From: CAYMUR01 sp964393615
Lineage (GTDB): Bacteria; Planctomycetota; Planctomycetia; Pirellulales; Pirellulaceae
Length of the DNA stretch: 64,000 bases
Direction: 5' to 3'
Assembly (NCBI GenBank): GCA_964393615.1
Contig: CAYMUR010000018.1
Coordinates: 6,272 to 70,271 of the forward strand
Both the position numbers and the translations under genes were made by a program. Below are positions 9,507 to 18,823 of this stretch, piece by piece. The notes under the pieces are model-generated. The model searched no databases. It worked only from the letters and a program-made list of their open reading frames with translations, and was not told the origin of the DNA. Every line of letters starts with the position of its first letter. The first letter of the stretch is position 1.

Positions 9507-10787
9507 CTGTCCACTCGCTCGGTATCCGAAATATCTTTTCGGGCACGCTATCTTTTTCCAATGGATTTACCACCGATCGAGGATGGTGAATTACGGATCC
9601 AAGGTGCACACATCGTGGACCATGGGCCATCCGCCAGTGGTTCGGTCGCTATCGATTTGGGCAATGTCGCTATTCTTCCAGCCCTGGTGAATGCCCACAC
9701 CCATCTTGAATTTAGCCAACTTGACAAACCGCTGGGCTCACCTGGCATGGCGTTTCACGATTGGATTAATGTCGTTCTGGCATATCGAGAAGCCAATCCA
9801 TTCAGAGCTGCGAAGGCGATTCGTGTCGGGCTGGATGAAAGTCTCCGCGCAGGTTCGGTTGCATTAGGAGAAATTGCTACCGGTTCACCGGCGGAAGATA
9901 TGTATGGTTTATCTGATATGCATACGGTTTCCTTTACCGAGTTGATTGGATTGTCCAAGATACGGGTCGAGCAACAGTTCGAGATGATACGACAGCTAGA
10001 GACCAGTTCTCGTCATTTGTTTCCATCGACCGAATATGGCTTGAGTCCCCATGCACCCTATACCGCACACTACGACCTCGTCGACCACGTCTCCCGGTTG
10101 TCCACCGTAAAACATTTTCCGATGGCTATTCATCTTGCAGAAACCAGGGAGGAGATCCAGTTATTAAAGGATCAAAATGGACCACTCCGAGAGTTACTGG
10201 TAAACCATGATGTTTGGGAGCCGACGGCGTTTCGTCTAGGTACCCGTCCCTTGGACTACCTCCAGTTATTGAGTTGCGCTCATCGGTCTTTAATCATTCA
10301 CGGCAATTATCTGGACGAGGAAGAAATTCAATACATTGGTGACAACAGACGTCACATGTCAGTGGTTTACTGTCCACGTACACACGCGTATTTTGGCCAT
10401 TCACGGTATCCATTAAGCCGAATGCTTGACGCTGGTGTGAACGTGGCACTGGGCACTGACTCCAGGGCATCGAATCCCGATTTGGATCTGCTATCCGAAA
10501 TGCGATATCTTGTTCATGAATTTCCGGATTTAAGTAGCCATGCAATATTACGAATGGGTACTATCAATGGTGCGCTTGCCTTGGGTTTGGACAACGTCCT
10601 AGGAACGCTCACACCTGGAAAGAAAGCGTCCTTCATTGCTGTCAGGCTAGCGGAAAATGACCAACCAGATACTGGTTGTTTGGTTCTCGATAACGATTCT
10701 TCGATTGAACTGGTTGTTGTCAATGGTCGGTTGAGATGGTCCACGCAGACCATGCGAGCAGCTGTCCAAAGTTTGTTGGACGCATAA
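9507..10787 (+). CDS. Amidohydrolase of the cytosine deaminase/chlorohydrolase type, probable CTG start
   Basis: A metal-dependent hydrolase or deaminase with a TIM barrel and a composite beta domain (SsnA/ATZ/TRZ-like). It shows the HxH metal motif in NAHTHLEF, the second metal His in HLAETREE, the third in HGNYL, and the metal Asp in LGTDSRASNPDLDLLSEM. The first ATG (9561) would remove a strand that clearly belongs to the domain, because the frame upstream encodes ISFRARYLFP before MDLPPIEDGEL. Upstream of 9561 there is no ATG, GTG or TTG back to the stop at 9450. A CTG at 9507 sits 6 nt after a perfect GGAGGT. An aminofutalosine-type deaminase role in menaquinone synthesis is one possibility, not shown by the sequence. 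Confidence 0.82.
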   Translation: MSTRSVSEISFRARYLFPMDLPPIEDGELRIQGAHIVDHGPSASGSVAIDLGNVAILPALVNAHTHLEFSQLDKPLGSPGMAFHDWINVVLAYREANPFRAAKAIRVGLDESLRAGSVALGEIATGSPAEDMYGLSDMHTVSFTELIGLSKIRVEQQFEMIRQLETSSRHLFPSTEYGLSPHAPYTAHYDLVDHVSRLSTVKHFPMAIHLAETREEIQLLKDQNGPLRELLVNHDVWEPTAFRLGTRPLDYLQLLSCAHRSLIIHGNYLDEEEIQYIGDNRRHMSVVYCPRTHAYFGHSRYPLSRMLDAGVNVALGTDSRASNPDLDLLSEMRYLVHEFPDLSSHAILRMGTINGALALGLDNVLGTLTPGKKASFIAVRLAENDQPDTGCLVLDNDSSIELVVVNGRLRWSTQTMRAAVQSLLDA

Positions 10788-10929
10788 ATGCAGAAGTTGT
10801 CAATGGAACGGCTTGCTAATCAACAAGAGGGACACTACATTTTGTATTTCTGGTTTACCTTCCTTCAATCATGCGGGTGAGCAGGAAAGATTCCTAGGTC
10901 AATCCATCTACGATTTGAGTGAATAACAG

Positions 10930-12054
10930 ATGGCACGAGTTGTTTTGGCGATGTCTGGTGGAGTGGATAGTAGTGTCGCAGCACATTTGCTGTGTACAGC
11001 TGGTCACGACGTTGTCGGTGTTTTTATGCGACATGGCACAGAGTCGCCAGTGGCTTGCACGGCAGATACCGGGCAACCTGCCAGTTCCCTACCCATTGTC
11101 AATGAGCGTCTGGATCACAAACAAGGTTGCTGCAGTGCTACGGATGCACATGATGCGAGGCGCGTGGCTGACCGGTTGCAGATACCGTTTTATGCCTTGA
11201 ATTTGCAGGAGGAATTTGCGCAGATCATGGATTATTTTGTCACCGAATATTCGGTTGGCAGGACTCCCAATCCATGTGTCATGTGCAACAATTGGATCAA
11301 GTTTGGCAAGCTATTTGATTACGCTGACTCAATCAATGCGGAGTATGTTGCTACGGGTCATTATGCGCAACTTGTTAAGGATGCGGTGACGGGTGCACCC
11401 GCATTGTGTCGTGGGGTGGATACGTCCAAGGACCAGTCCTATGTCTTATTTGGTATCGAGCAAGAATTATTGTCACGTATGCTGCTTCCGGTTGGAGGAT
11501 ATCAGAAACCACAAATTCGTGCGCTGGCGACAGAGATTGGTTTAAGCATTGCCGACAAACGCGACAGTCAGGAAATTTGTTTCGTAACGTCCGGAAAGCA
11601 TGATGAATTTGTTAAGGCCCGGCGAGGACAGATTGACATGTCAGGCGAAATTGTGACGACACAAGGTACCGTAGTCGGCACACACTCTGGGATTGAGAGG
11701 TTTACGATTGGGCAACGGAAAGGATTAGGGGTGGCGCTGGGGGAGCCTCGATTTGTGGTACGCATTGAGCCAGAAACACGACGCGTTGTGATTGGCACTC
11801 GAACGGAATTGGCGAGGCACGAGCTGACCGCAGGTGATGCCAATTGGTTGACTGACGTAGCGAAGCATCCCCATCGTTTTCGTTGTACGGCGCAGATCAG
11901 GTACAACAGCATTGCTAAACCAGCAACTGTCGAACTGCTTGGATCCTCTCGTTTTCATGTTCAGTTTGACGAACCACGGCATGGTATAGCACCGGGTCAG
12001 GCTGTTGTTTGTTATGAGGGTGACCGTGTTCTGGGAGGCGGATGGATCGAGTAG
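10930..12054 (+). CDS. mnmA: tRNA-specific 2-thiouridylase MnmA
   Basis: MnmA makes the 2-thio group of the wobble uridine in tRNAs for Lys, Glu and Gln, using ATP and persulfide sulfur. The PP-loop MSGGVDSS is at residues 8-15. The first catalytic Cys lies in NPCVMCN (about 117), and the second in DSQEICFV (about 219). The length, 374 aa, is close to the E. coli enzyme. An extra Cys-containing stretch (residues 45-75, with GCCSATDAHDARRVAD) precedes the usual core; its two adjacent Cys may bind metal, which is inference. It is a single gene with an ATG start. Confidence 0.95.
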   Translation: MARVVLAMSGGVDSSVAAHLLCTAGHDVVGVFMRHGTESPVACTADTGQPASSLPIVNERLDHKQGCCSATDAHDARRVADRLQIPFYALNLQEEFAQIMDYFVTEYSVGRTPNPCVMCNNWIKFGKLFDYADSINAEYVATGHYAQLVKDAVTGAPALCRGVDTSKDQSYVLFGIEQELLSRMLLPVGGYQKPQIRALATEIGLSIADKRDSQEICFVTSGKHDEFVKARRGQIDMSGEIVTTQGTVVGTHSGIERFTIGQRKGLGVALGEPRFVVRIEPETRRVVIGTRTELARHELTAGDANWLTDVAKHPHRFRCTAQIRYNSIAKPATVELLGSSRFHVQFDEPRHGIAPGQAVVCYEGDRVLGGGWIE

Positions 12055-12544
12055 CGTGATAGGGGTACCATCCGAATCCAGCATTGGATCATGAATTCTA
12101 TGCAGATAAATCTTGCAAAGTGAGGCGATCGTTTCCAGGGAGTCCACGTTAAGGCCTGGCAAGACAACGGTTTGCGGCGGTTGTTGTACAATCTACCGAT
12201 GCTTTCGTTGGTTTGGTTTAGAGACGAAGGGCCCTCGTCGAATATCGTGTATCGTGATTGCCAGCCATTCGCTGTTGAAGTCGTAAAATCCGTAGGAGCT
12301 TTCGAGACCTATTGCTTCGCCTGAGGGGGGAGTTCTGAACAAAGTTGCCCTAACAGGCTGGCTGCCGACGACGTGGATCGAGCCACTAAAAAAACAGCGA
12401 AGAGAGGGTATGGTATGTTTGGTGACGCTAATTATTATGTTCCATATGCATGATCTGTAACAGTTTCTGTGCATGATATGCTTACTGGTTTCTAGACGAT
12501 CATCAGGACACAAAAAAATTGTGCAATCATTGGATGGATAGATA
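12055..12544. other. Intergenic region, 490 bp
   Basis: No supported gene. A 106-codon minus-strand frame (12193-12513) has a protein-like second half but no ribosome-binding site or recognised family. It might be a decayed gene. Confidence 0.45.
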
Positions 12545-15022
12545 ATGTTTGTGAATTTAATGCGGAATCATTCTGTTCTGTTGCTGATGGTCATTTGCCC
12601 GTCAGCATCACTGGCCGGACGAGCAACACCTCCCTCATCCATCAAGGTGGAGTCCGGATTTCACGTTGAATTATTACACTCGGCTTTAGAAGCAGAGGGG
12701 TCATGGATCAGCATGACATTTGATAATCGCGGTCGCTTGATCGTTGGTCGCGATGACGTGGGGCTGGCAAGGATCTGCTTGCAGGATCAATCCAAGATAG
12801 ATTATGAGTTGATCAATGAATCGTTACGTCATTGTCGGGGCGTGCTCTTTGCGCATGATAGTCTGTACGTATCGGCGACTGACAGTAACGGTATCTATCG
12901 AATTCGTGACGCGGATGGAGACGACCATTTTGACGAGATCAAATTGTTGAAGAAAATGGATTATCGTAGTCGCTATGGACATGGGCCGAACCAGCTTGTT
13001 TTAGGGCCTAACGGAATGATCTATCTCGCCAATGGCAATGACGTTTCATTTCCTGAGGGAACATCCAGTGATTCTCCCTATCGTGACCCACGTCATGACT
13101 GGTTATTGCCAAGTGTCCATGATTTGGGACATGACAATCGTGTGGGACACATTTTACGGTTTGATCCAGATGGCCAGCATTGGGAGGTGATTGCGGGTGG
13201 CTTTCGCAATCAATTCGATATGGTGTTCAATGTGGATGGCGAACTGTTTACTTACGACGCTGATATGGAATGGGACGTCGGTTTACCATGGTACCGGCCC
13301 ACACGTTTGAATCACGTTGTTTCGGGAGGCGAATATGGATGGCGGTGGGGCAGTGGAAAATGGCCCACCTACTATCCCGACAGCTTGCCTACGACGCTTG
13401 ATACGGGCCGTGGATCTCCTACGGGGATGGTTTCTGTAGCTGGCAGTCGTTTTCCCCCCAAATACCAAGAATCGCTATTGATGGCGGATTGGCAGAATGG
13501 CCGAATTATGGTGGTTCGGTTGACCCCTAGTGGTGCGAGTTATACTGGGGAGTACGAAGTGTTTTTAGAAGGTGCTCCCCTGAATGTGTGCGACATGGAA
13601 TTTGGGGGAGACGGAGCACTCTATTTCATCACGGGTGGGCGTCGTTCACAGTCAGGCTTGTACCGTGTCACGTATGTTGGCGATGGCGCGGAACGACCGT
13701 CGTTAGGGCCGATTGAGAACTTGTCCTTTTTAGAGTCCAAACGAGATCGGCAACTGAGACGACAATTGGAGAATTATCATGTCGTAAAAGAACGCTCGGC
13801 GATCGACTTTCTTTGGCCTTGTCTAGGAGATGACGACCGATGGATTCGCTATGCCGCTCGGTTAGCACTGGAACGACAGGAAGTCAACTGGTGGAAACAG
13901 CGGGCGTTGGCTGAAAAAGATGTGAGTTGTCAATTGAATGCCCTTCTGGCGCTTGCACGTGTGGGTCCGACGAATGTGCAAAAGGATTTGTTTTCCGCAA
14001 TGAGTCATCTGACATGGGAGAATCTGGAGGTGGATTCCATTCTTGAAATGCTGCGGATCTATGCGATTTCGTTCATACGTCATGCAAGCCTAGATCCGGC
14101 AACGAGGTCTGACTTGGTATTAAAACTTGGTTCGCGTTTTCCACACAGTGATGTTCGGGTTAACCAGGAGCTTGGAGAATTGCTGGTTTATCTTGACACG
14201 CCTGATGTGGTCGAAAAGATCTTGACGCGGATGGAACACGCGCCCAGTCAGCAAGAGCAAGTCCATCATGCTTTAGGATTGCTGCACGTCGAACGCGAAT
14301 GGACATCCGAACACCAGCAACGACTTCTTTCCTGGTTGGTCCGTGCACAAGATTTCCATGGGGGAAAAACAGTCAATGCTACCATTGACTTTATTCGTGA
14401 TAATTTTCTGGAGACCCTTGAGGAAGACCAACGGACCGATTGGCAGAAGATTTTGTCTCGGACGGTGAATCCGTCTGATGATAAATTGCCCACAGAATTT
14501 CGGAAAATTGTGCGACATTGGCAACCGAAAGATTTGCAGTCTGAGTTGGATGATTTAGGAAAATCGCAGCGGTACCTTGCGAACGGGCGCCAAGCAATGA
14601 CTGCTGTGCACTGTTTAAAATGTCATCGAGTCGGCCACGAAGGAACTCCTGTCGGACCCGATTTGACCGATGTTGGTCGACGTTACGATGCACATAAGAT
14701 CTGGGAGTCGATGGTCGATCCTTCTAAAAATGTGGATCCCAAATATCGGCAAATGACTTATTTTCTCGATACGGGATTAGTGGTCACCGGCCGGGCTTTA
14801 CATGTCAGTGGCCAGAAATTGGTGATTGAAACGAATCCGTTGACTGCGGAACAGTTTGCTTTTCCGCGGGAGTCGATCGAATCTGCTACGCCGTCTCCGG
14901 TATCTCCGATGCCTGCTGGTCTGATGGACACACTGACACAGGCTGAAATTCTTGATCTGGTTGCTTATCTTATTTCTCTGTCCTCCCAAGAGATATCCGC
15001 TGATACAAAGGTTAATCCATGA
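12545..15022 (+). CDS. PVC-type secreted cytochrome: beta-propeller, HEAT-like and CxxCH heme domain
   Basis: A large exported protein of 825 aa typical of planctomycetes and verrucomicrobia (membrane-bound dehydrogenase-like N-terminus with a PVC heme-binding C-terminus). A signal peptide covers about residues 1-25. Residues 30-380 form a glucose/sorbosone dehydrogenase-like propeller with repeated Asp-rich loops such as RIRDADGDDHFDEIK and HILRFDPDG. Residues 400-640 are helical, HEAT-like. The c-type heme motif CLKCH is at about residue 690, followed by VGPDLTDVG. An in-frame ATG at 12560 is an alternative start. The expected role is periplasmic oxidation of a sugar or alcohol, with electrons passed to the heme. 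The substrate is unknown. Confidence 0.88.
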   Translation: MFVNLMRNHSVLLLMVICPSASLAGRATPPSSIKVESGFHVELLHSALEAEGSWISMTFDNRGRLIVGRDDVGLARICLQDQSKIDYELINESLRHCRGVLFAHDSLYVSATDSNGIYRIRDADGDDHFDEIKLLKKMDYRSRYGHGPNQLVLGPNGMIYLANGNDVSFPEGTSSDSPYRDPRHDWLLPSVHDLGHDNRVGHILRFDPDGQHWEVIAGGFRNQFDMVFNVDGELFTYDADMEWDVGLPWYRPTRLNHVVSGGEYGWRWGSGKWPTYYPDSLPTTLDTGRGSPTGMVSVAGSRFPPKYQESLLMADWQNGRIMVVRLTPSGASYTGEYEVFLEGAPLNVCDMEFGGDGALYFITGGRRSQSGLYRVTYVGDGAERPSLGPIENLSFLESKRDRQLRRQLENYHVVKERSAIDFLWPCLGDDDRWIRYAARLALERQEVNWWKQRALAEKDVSCQLNALLALARVGPTNVQKDLFSAMSHLTWENLEVDSILEMLRIYAISFIRHASLDPATRSDLVLKLGSRFPHSDVRVNQELGELLVYLDTPDVVEKILTRMEHAPSQQEQVHHALGLLHVEREWTSEHQQRLLSWLVRAQDFHGGKTVNATIDFIRDNFLETLEEDQRTDWQKILSRTVNPSDDKLPTEFRKIVRHWQPKDLQSELDDLGKSQRYLANGRQAMTAVHCLKCHRVGHEGTPVGPDLTDVGRRYDAHKIWESMVDPSKNVDPKYRQMTYFLDTGLVVTGRALHVSGQKLVIETNPLTAEQFAFPRESIESATPSPVSPMPAGLMDTLTQAEILDLVAYLISLSSQEISADTKVNP

Positions 15023-15713
15023 TGGTCGCGCAATCGGCGCGCAGGTGAGATTGTCCGTTCCCTCGAAACTTACCATTTCTGCTCGGAATTGGTCCTAAAC
15101 GGGAACGAATAACGAATACCACCGGTGATGTTTCCCTGTGTCGTATCCTGCTGGTGATTCGTTACAAATTGGACAGGCAGCGTCACGTTGTGTTTGGTGT
15201 GGCGGATTGGATTAGGTGAGAGGAAGGTCGCTGCCTGTCCCAGTTGGAAAATGTGGCTTGATGCGGTTTTTACAGTAACAGTATCTGGCTTTTGTTAGTT
15301 GCCAGCTCCGTGGTACTATCAGTGGTGCTTGTGCTGGCGATTTTCTGTTTTGCGGACACTGGCGATTGATAAAAGCCATGCTAGGAAAAGCGTCTTGTGG
15401 TGTGATGGTTGCTATACAAACGAAGTAGTCCGTGATAGTAACGGGTTGTTTGGGATCGTTAAAAGCCAACAATCGGTGGATAAATTAGTGTAGATAAGAG
15501 CCACTACTGTCTGATCGAAGGCCCTCGCAGCACTGATGGCACTTTCCTCGTGTGCTTGCAGTAGAAGTACTATCTTTCAGCGATATTTTTGGTCTTTGCG
15601 GTATTCATCTTGTCGTGTCTGACGAGTTCCGCTATTTCTAGTCCCGCGCGAAAGAGTTTTCTTTCGGTGGCCTTGTCTTTCCTACACTCGTAACGATCAT
15701 ACGGAACGTACTG
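15023..15713. other. Intergenic region, 691 bp, with a possible gene remnant
   Basis: This is the longest gap in the window. Apart from the minus-strand frame at 15070-15294 described separately, no gene, RNA or strong promoter was recognised. Confidence 0.55.
15070..15294 (-). pseudogene. Possible remnant of an outer-membrane protein C-terminus
   Basis: A stop-free minus-strand frame of 74 codons with no ATG, GTG or TTG near its upstream end. The translation contains FQLGQAATFLSPNPIRHTK, then LPVQFVTNHQQDTTQ and GNITGGIRYSFPFRTN before TAA. The alternating pattern and the aromatic GGIRYSFPF resemble the last strands of a beta-barrel or an autotransporter-like protein. No matching N-terminal part is found upstream. 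Chance cannot be excluded for a frame of this length. Confidence 0.3.
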
Positions 15714-18700
15714 ATGCTCGTCGTTCACTTCGACGCCATCCTCTCTTTCCGCGCCGTGATGGCGCTGTTGATATGCGTGTCAACGCTGACTACTAATGTC
15801 TGCGCGCAAAAAATCAACCAATTGGGAGGCTTAGGGGAACGCTGGGGGTCGTCAGAAACCCGTTCAGCCCGCGAGTTTTATCGAGCGAATGGTCCTGTCT
15901 TTTCGACGCAAGATGCACCCCAGGTGGTCGAAGTGCGAATTGTAGGGAGTGAAACCTATACCGATAGCCAGGTGCGCTCGCACGTCCAGACACGTCCCGG
16001 ACGGCCCTATGATTCTGAACAGGTTCAATCGGACGTACGGCGTCTTATGTCGAGTGGAATGTTTCATGACGTCCGGACTTTTAACGAAGAGAACAACCGT
16101 GGAATATCCGTAACTTTTCAGGTGTTTGAACGACCGACAATCCAAGAAATCAAATACCTGGGAAACAAAAAAATTAAGGATCGTACATTACGAAAAGAAT
16201 CGGGTCTTGAAGTAGGCGAATCCTTGAATTTGTATACGGTGCGTGAATCGCAAAAGAAACTGGAGAAATTTTATCGCGAGAAAGGTTTTCCAAAAGCCAA
16301 AATCGAAGTTGTTGAAGGAAACCGGTCTCATGATCGCAAAGTTGTCTTTGTCATTAACGAAGGGCAACTGCAACGCGTTCTTAAAGCAGAGTTTGTGGGC
16401 AACCAATTTGTGTCTGAAAGACGTCTGAGAACGAAAATCGAAACGAAACGCGGGTATCTGTGGTTCATCAAAGGTCGTTTTGATCGAGTAAAACTAGACG
16501 AAGATGTTGACAAACTCACAGCGTATTATAGAAATTTCGGTTTTTTTCGCGCTCGTATTGGACGGGAATTTGATGTTAATGAAGCGGGCAAATGGGTTTC
16601 AGTAAGATTTGTGATTGACGAAGGTCCGCGGTACATGGTCCGCAACGTCTCTTTAGTCGGTGTCACAAAGTTTGAGCAACACGAACTGAACCAGCGGTTG
16701 GGATTAAAGAAGGGCGATTACTTTCACCTTGGTAAGTTGAATGCAGATGTTGCCAAGTTGAAAGACTTTTACGGTCACTACGGATATATTTTTGCAGACA
16801 TCCAGGCGGAACCGCGATTCCTGGAAGATCCGGGCCAGCTTGATCTGGTCTTCGACGTGAAGGAAGGTAAAATTGTTCGAGTTCGAAATATCAACGTTCA
16901 GATTGCTGGTGAAAATCCACATACCAGTAAGGAAACTGTCTGGCCACGACTTGACATGCGTCCTGGAGAGGTACTGAGCAGTCGTAAAGTTCGCAATGCC
17001 GAACGACGACTGAAGGCAGCACAGATTTTTAGACATGATCCAATCAACGGTGTGTATCCCCGTGTGGTAGTCCGGCCAGTGGATGAGAAGGTAGATCCAG
17101 CCTACGAAGTCCGGGGGCAAAGTCCGGAGCAGTGGGTAGATCGTTCAGCGCCAGGTCCGACCTATGTTTCTCAGGCAGCTGCAGGGAATCATGGTAGCTC
17201 ACCGGGAAAGGCTGATTTGCAGAATACTCTGACTCCTGGAAACACCAACCATCGTCGGTTTGGTTGGCCAGCATCGGGGCAGCAACGTCCAATAAGTGCT
17301 TATCCAATTTCAAATGGTGCAGCGGTTGCAGCACAACATGCTCCCCAGGTTCCGTACTTAGGCCAAAACATTGGTTCGGTAAACAGCGCACAAACACCTG
17401 CACCTGGTCATACGTTGAATACGACAAATCAACTACGTAATTTACCTCCGCTGAACTCGCCTTCTTCCTCGACACAACCAGTTTCCCGCTATGCGTTGGG
17501 TTCTACGAACCAAAGTGGTCGTGCACCAGCAACGAATTCGCCAGCAGCTTATGCGGATGGTCCCTATTTACAATCGGGAGCTAATCCTCCTGCGGGAAAT
17601 CGTTATTCACAAGCCCTGCCACCTCCTCCTCCGCCATTGACTTTGCCGAGTTTGGGACCCGAACCGAGTACGTTGGCAGACGTTGACGTCATGTTGGAAG
17701 AGACACAGACGGGACGCTTTATGTTTGGTGTGGGTGTTAACTCTGATGCGGGTGTCATTGGGAATGTTGTGGTTGACGAGCGCAATTTCGACCTGTTTCG
17801 TCCTCCACGTAGTTGGCAGGATTTTGCCAGTGGACGGGTGTTCCGTGGTGGTGGACAAGGTTTTCGATTGGAAGCCTTACCCGGTAGTCGGGTACAGCGT
17901 TACACGGTTAGTCTGACCGAACCATACCTGTTTGGGACACAAATCAGTTCCAATATTAGTGGTTACTTTTTTGATCGACGATTCTTTGATTGGGATGAAC
18001 AGCGGTTTGGTGGACGGCTAGGATTTGGATACCGTTTGTCACCGGATCTATCGTTGGCGTTTAATGGTCGTGCGGAACAAGTTGAAATTCGCAATCCACG
18101 TACGGTTGGCGCTGCTCCTCAGCTGGATGCGGTCATTGGTGAACACGACCTCTTCAGTGCGCGTATTTCGTTATCTCACGATACGCGAGACGTTGCTTTT
18201 TCGCCAACCGAAGGCCACTTATTTGAGTTATCGTACGAGCAAGTAGTGGGTAGCTTTGACTATCCGCGGGGTACGGCAGACTATCGCCAGTACTTTCTTA
18301 TCAATCAGCGACCTGATGGTTCCGGTCGCCATACGTTAGGTTTTAGTTTTCGGGTTGGTGTGTCTGGTGCAGATACACCAGTTTTTGAGAACTTCTTTGC
18401 AGGTGGATTTTCTACGCTTCGCGGATTTGATTTTCGAGGTGCTTCGCCTGTTGTCAACGGTGTCATTGTTGGTGGTCGGTTTCAGTTTCTTGGTTCAGCA
18501 GAATATCTGTTTCCATTAACGGCAGACGACATGTTGCGAGGAGTCGTCTTTGTAGATTATGGAACGGTAGAGCAGGATATTGATATTCATAAGGACACTT
18601 ACCGCGTGGCACCTGGGATCGGATTACGAATTTTTGTACCTGCAATGGGTCCAGCACCGATCGCTCTTGATTTTGCATTTCCTGTGGCCGATGCTGAGAC

Positions 18701-18746
18701 GGATGACCGACAAGTGTTCAGCTTCTTTATTGGGATGACCCGCTAA
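15714..18746 (+). CDS. bamA: Outer membrane protein assembly factor BamA with a long linker
   Basis: The central subunit of the machine that inserts beta-barrels into the outer membrane. A signal peptide ends near residue 32 (NVCAQ). Five POTRA domains follow (about 58-135, 136-218, 219-305, 306-385 and 386-457). The Omp85 barrel runs from about residue 650 to the end, with GFDFRGASP (the conserved RGF/RG loop region) and the D15 strands. Between them lies an unusual 185-residue linker (about 458-642) rich in Pro, Asn, Ser and Gln, ending in PPPPPP. The last residues are FFIGMTR, without the usual terminal aromatic. Total length is 1010 aa against about 800 in proteobacteria. Skp/OmpH and lpx genes, common neighbours, are absent. 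Confidence 0.92.
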   Translation: MLVVHFDAILSFRAVMALLICVSTLTTNVCAQKINQLGGLGERWGSSETRSAREFYRANGPVFSTQDAPQVVEVRIVGSETYTDSQVRSHVQTRPGRPYDSEQVQSDVRRLMSSGMFHDVRTFNEENNRGISVTFQVFERPTIQEIKYLGNKKIKDRTLRKESGLEVGESLNLYTVRESQKKLEKFYREKGFPKAKIEVVEGNRSHDRKVVFVINEGQLQRVLKAEFVGNQFVSERRLRTKIETKRGYLWFIKGRFDRVKLDEDVDKLTAYYRNFGFFRARIGREFDVNEAGKWVSVRFVIDEGPRYMVRNVSLVGVTKFEQHELNQRLGLKKGDYFHLGKLNADVAKLKDFYGHYGYIFADIQAEPRFLEDPGQLDLVFDVKEGKIVRVRNINVQIAGENPHTSKETVWPRLDMRPGEVLSSRKVRNAERRLKAAQIFRHDPINGVYPRVVVRPVDEKVDPAYEVRGQSPEQWVDRSAPGPTYVSQAAAGNHGSSPGKADLQNTLTPGNTNHRRFGWPASGQQRPISAYPISNGAAVAAQHAPQVPYLGQNIGSVNSAQTPAPGHTLNTTNQLRNLPPLNSPSSSTQPVSRYALGSTNQSGRAPATNSPAAYADGPYLQSGANPPAGNRYSQALPPPPPPLTLPSLGPEPSTLADVDVMLEETQTGRFMFGVGVNSDAGVIGNVVVDERNFDLFRPPRSWQDFASGRVFRGGGQGFRLEALPGSRVQRYTVSLTEPYLFGTQISSNISGYFFDRRFFDWDEQRFGGRLGFGYRLSPDLSLAFNGRAEQVEIRNPRTVGAAPQLDAVIGEHDLFSARISLSHDTRDVAFSPTEGHLFELSYEQVVGSFDYPRGTADYRQYFLINQRPDGSGRHTLGFSFRVGVSGADTPVFENFFAGGFSTLRGFDFRGASPVVNGVIVGGRFQFLGSAEYLFPLTADDMLRGVVFVDYGTVEQDIDIHKDTYRVAPGIGLRIFVPAMGPAPIALDFAFPVADAETDDRQVFSFFIGMTR

Positions 18747-18823
18747 CGCTTGCTTGTGAAATGCAGACTGAGGGGTTAGTCATACCGGTCATCATGTTAT
18801 CGACCGTTGTAGAAGGGCACAGC

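Noticed and set aside
12193..12513. 106-codon minus-strand frame between mnmA and the cytochrome gene
   Set aside because: Only the second half looks protein-like and there is no ribosome-binding site. It could be a remnant but is not supported enough to call.
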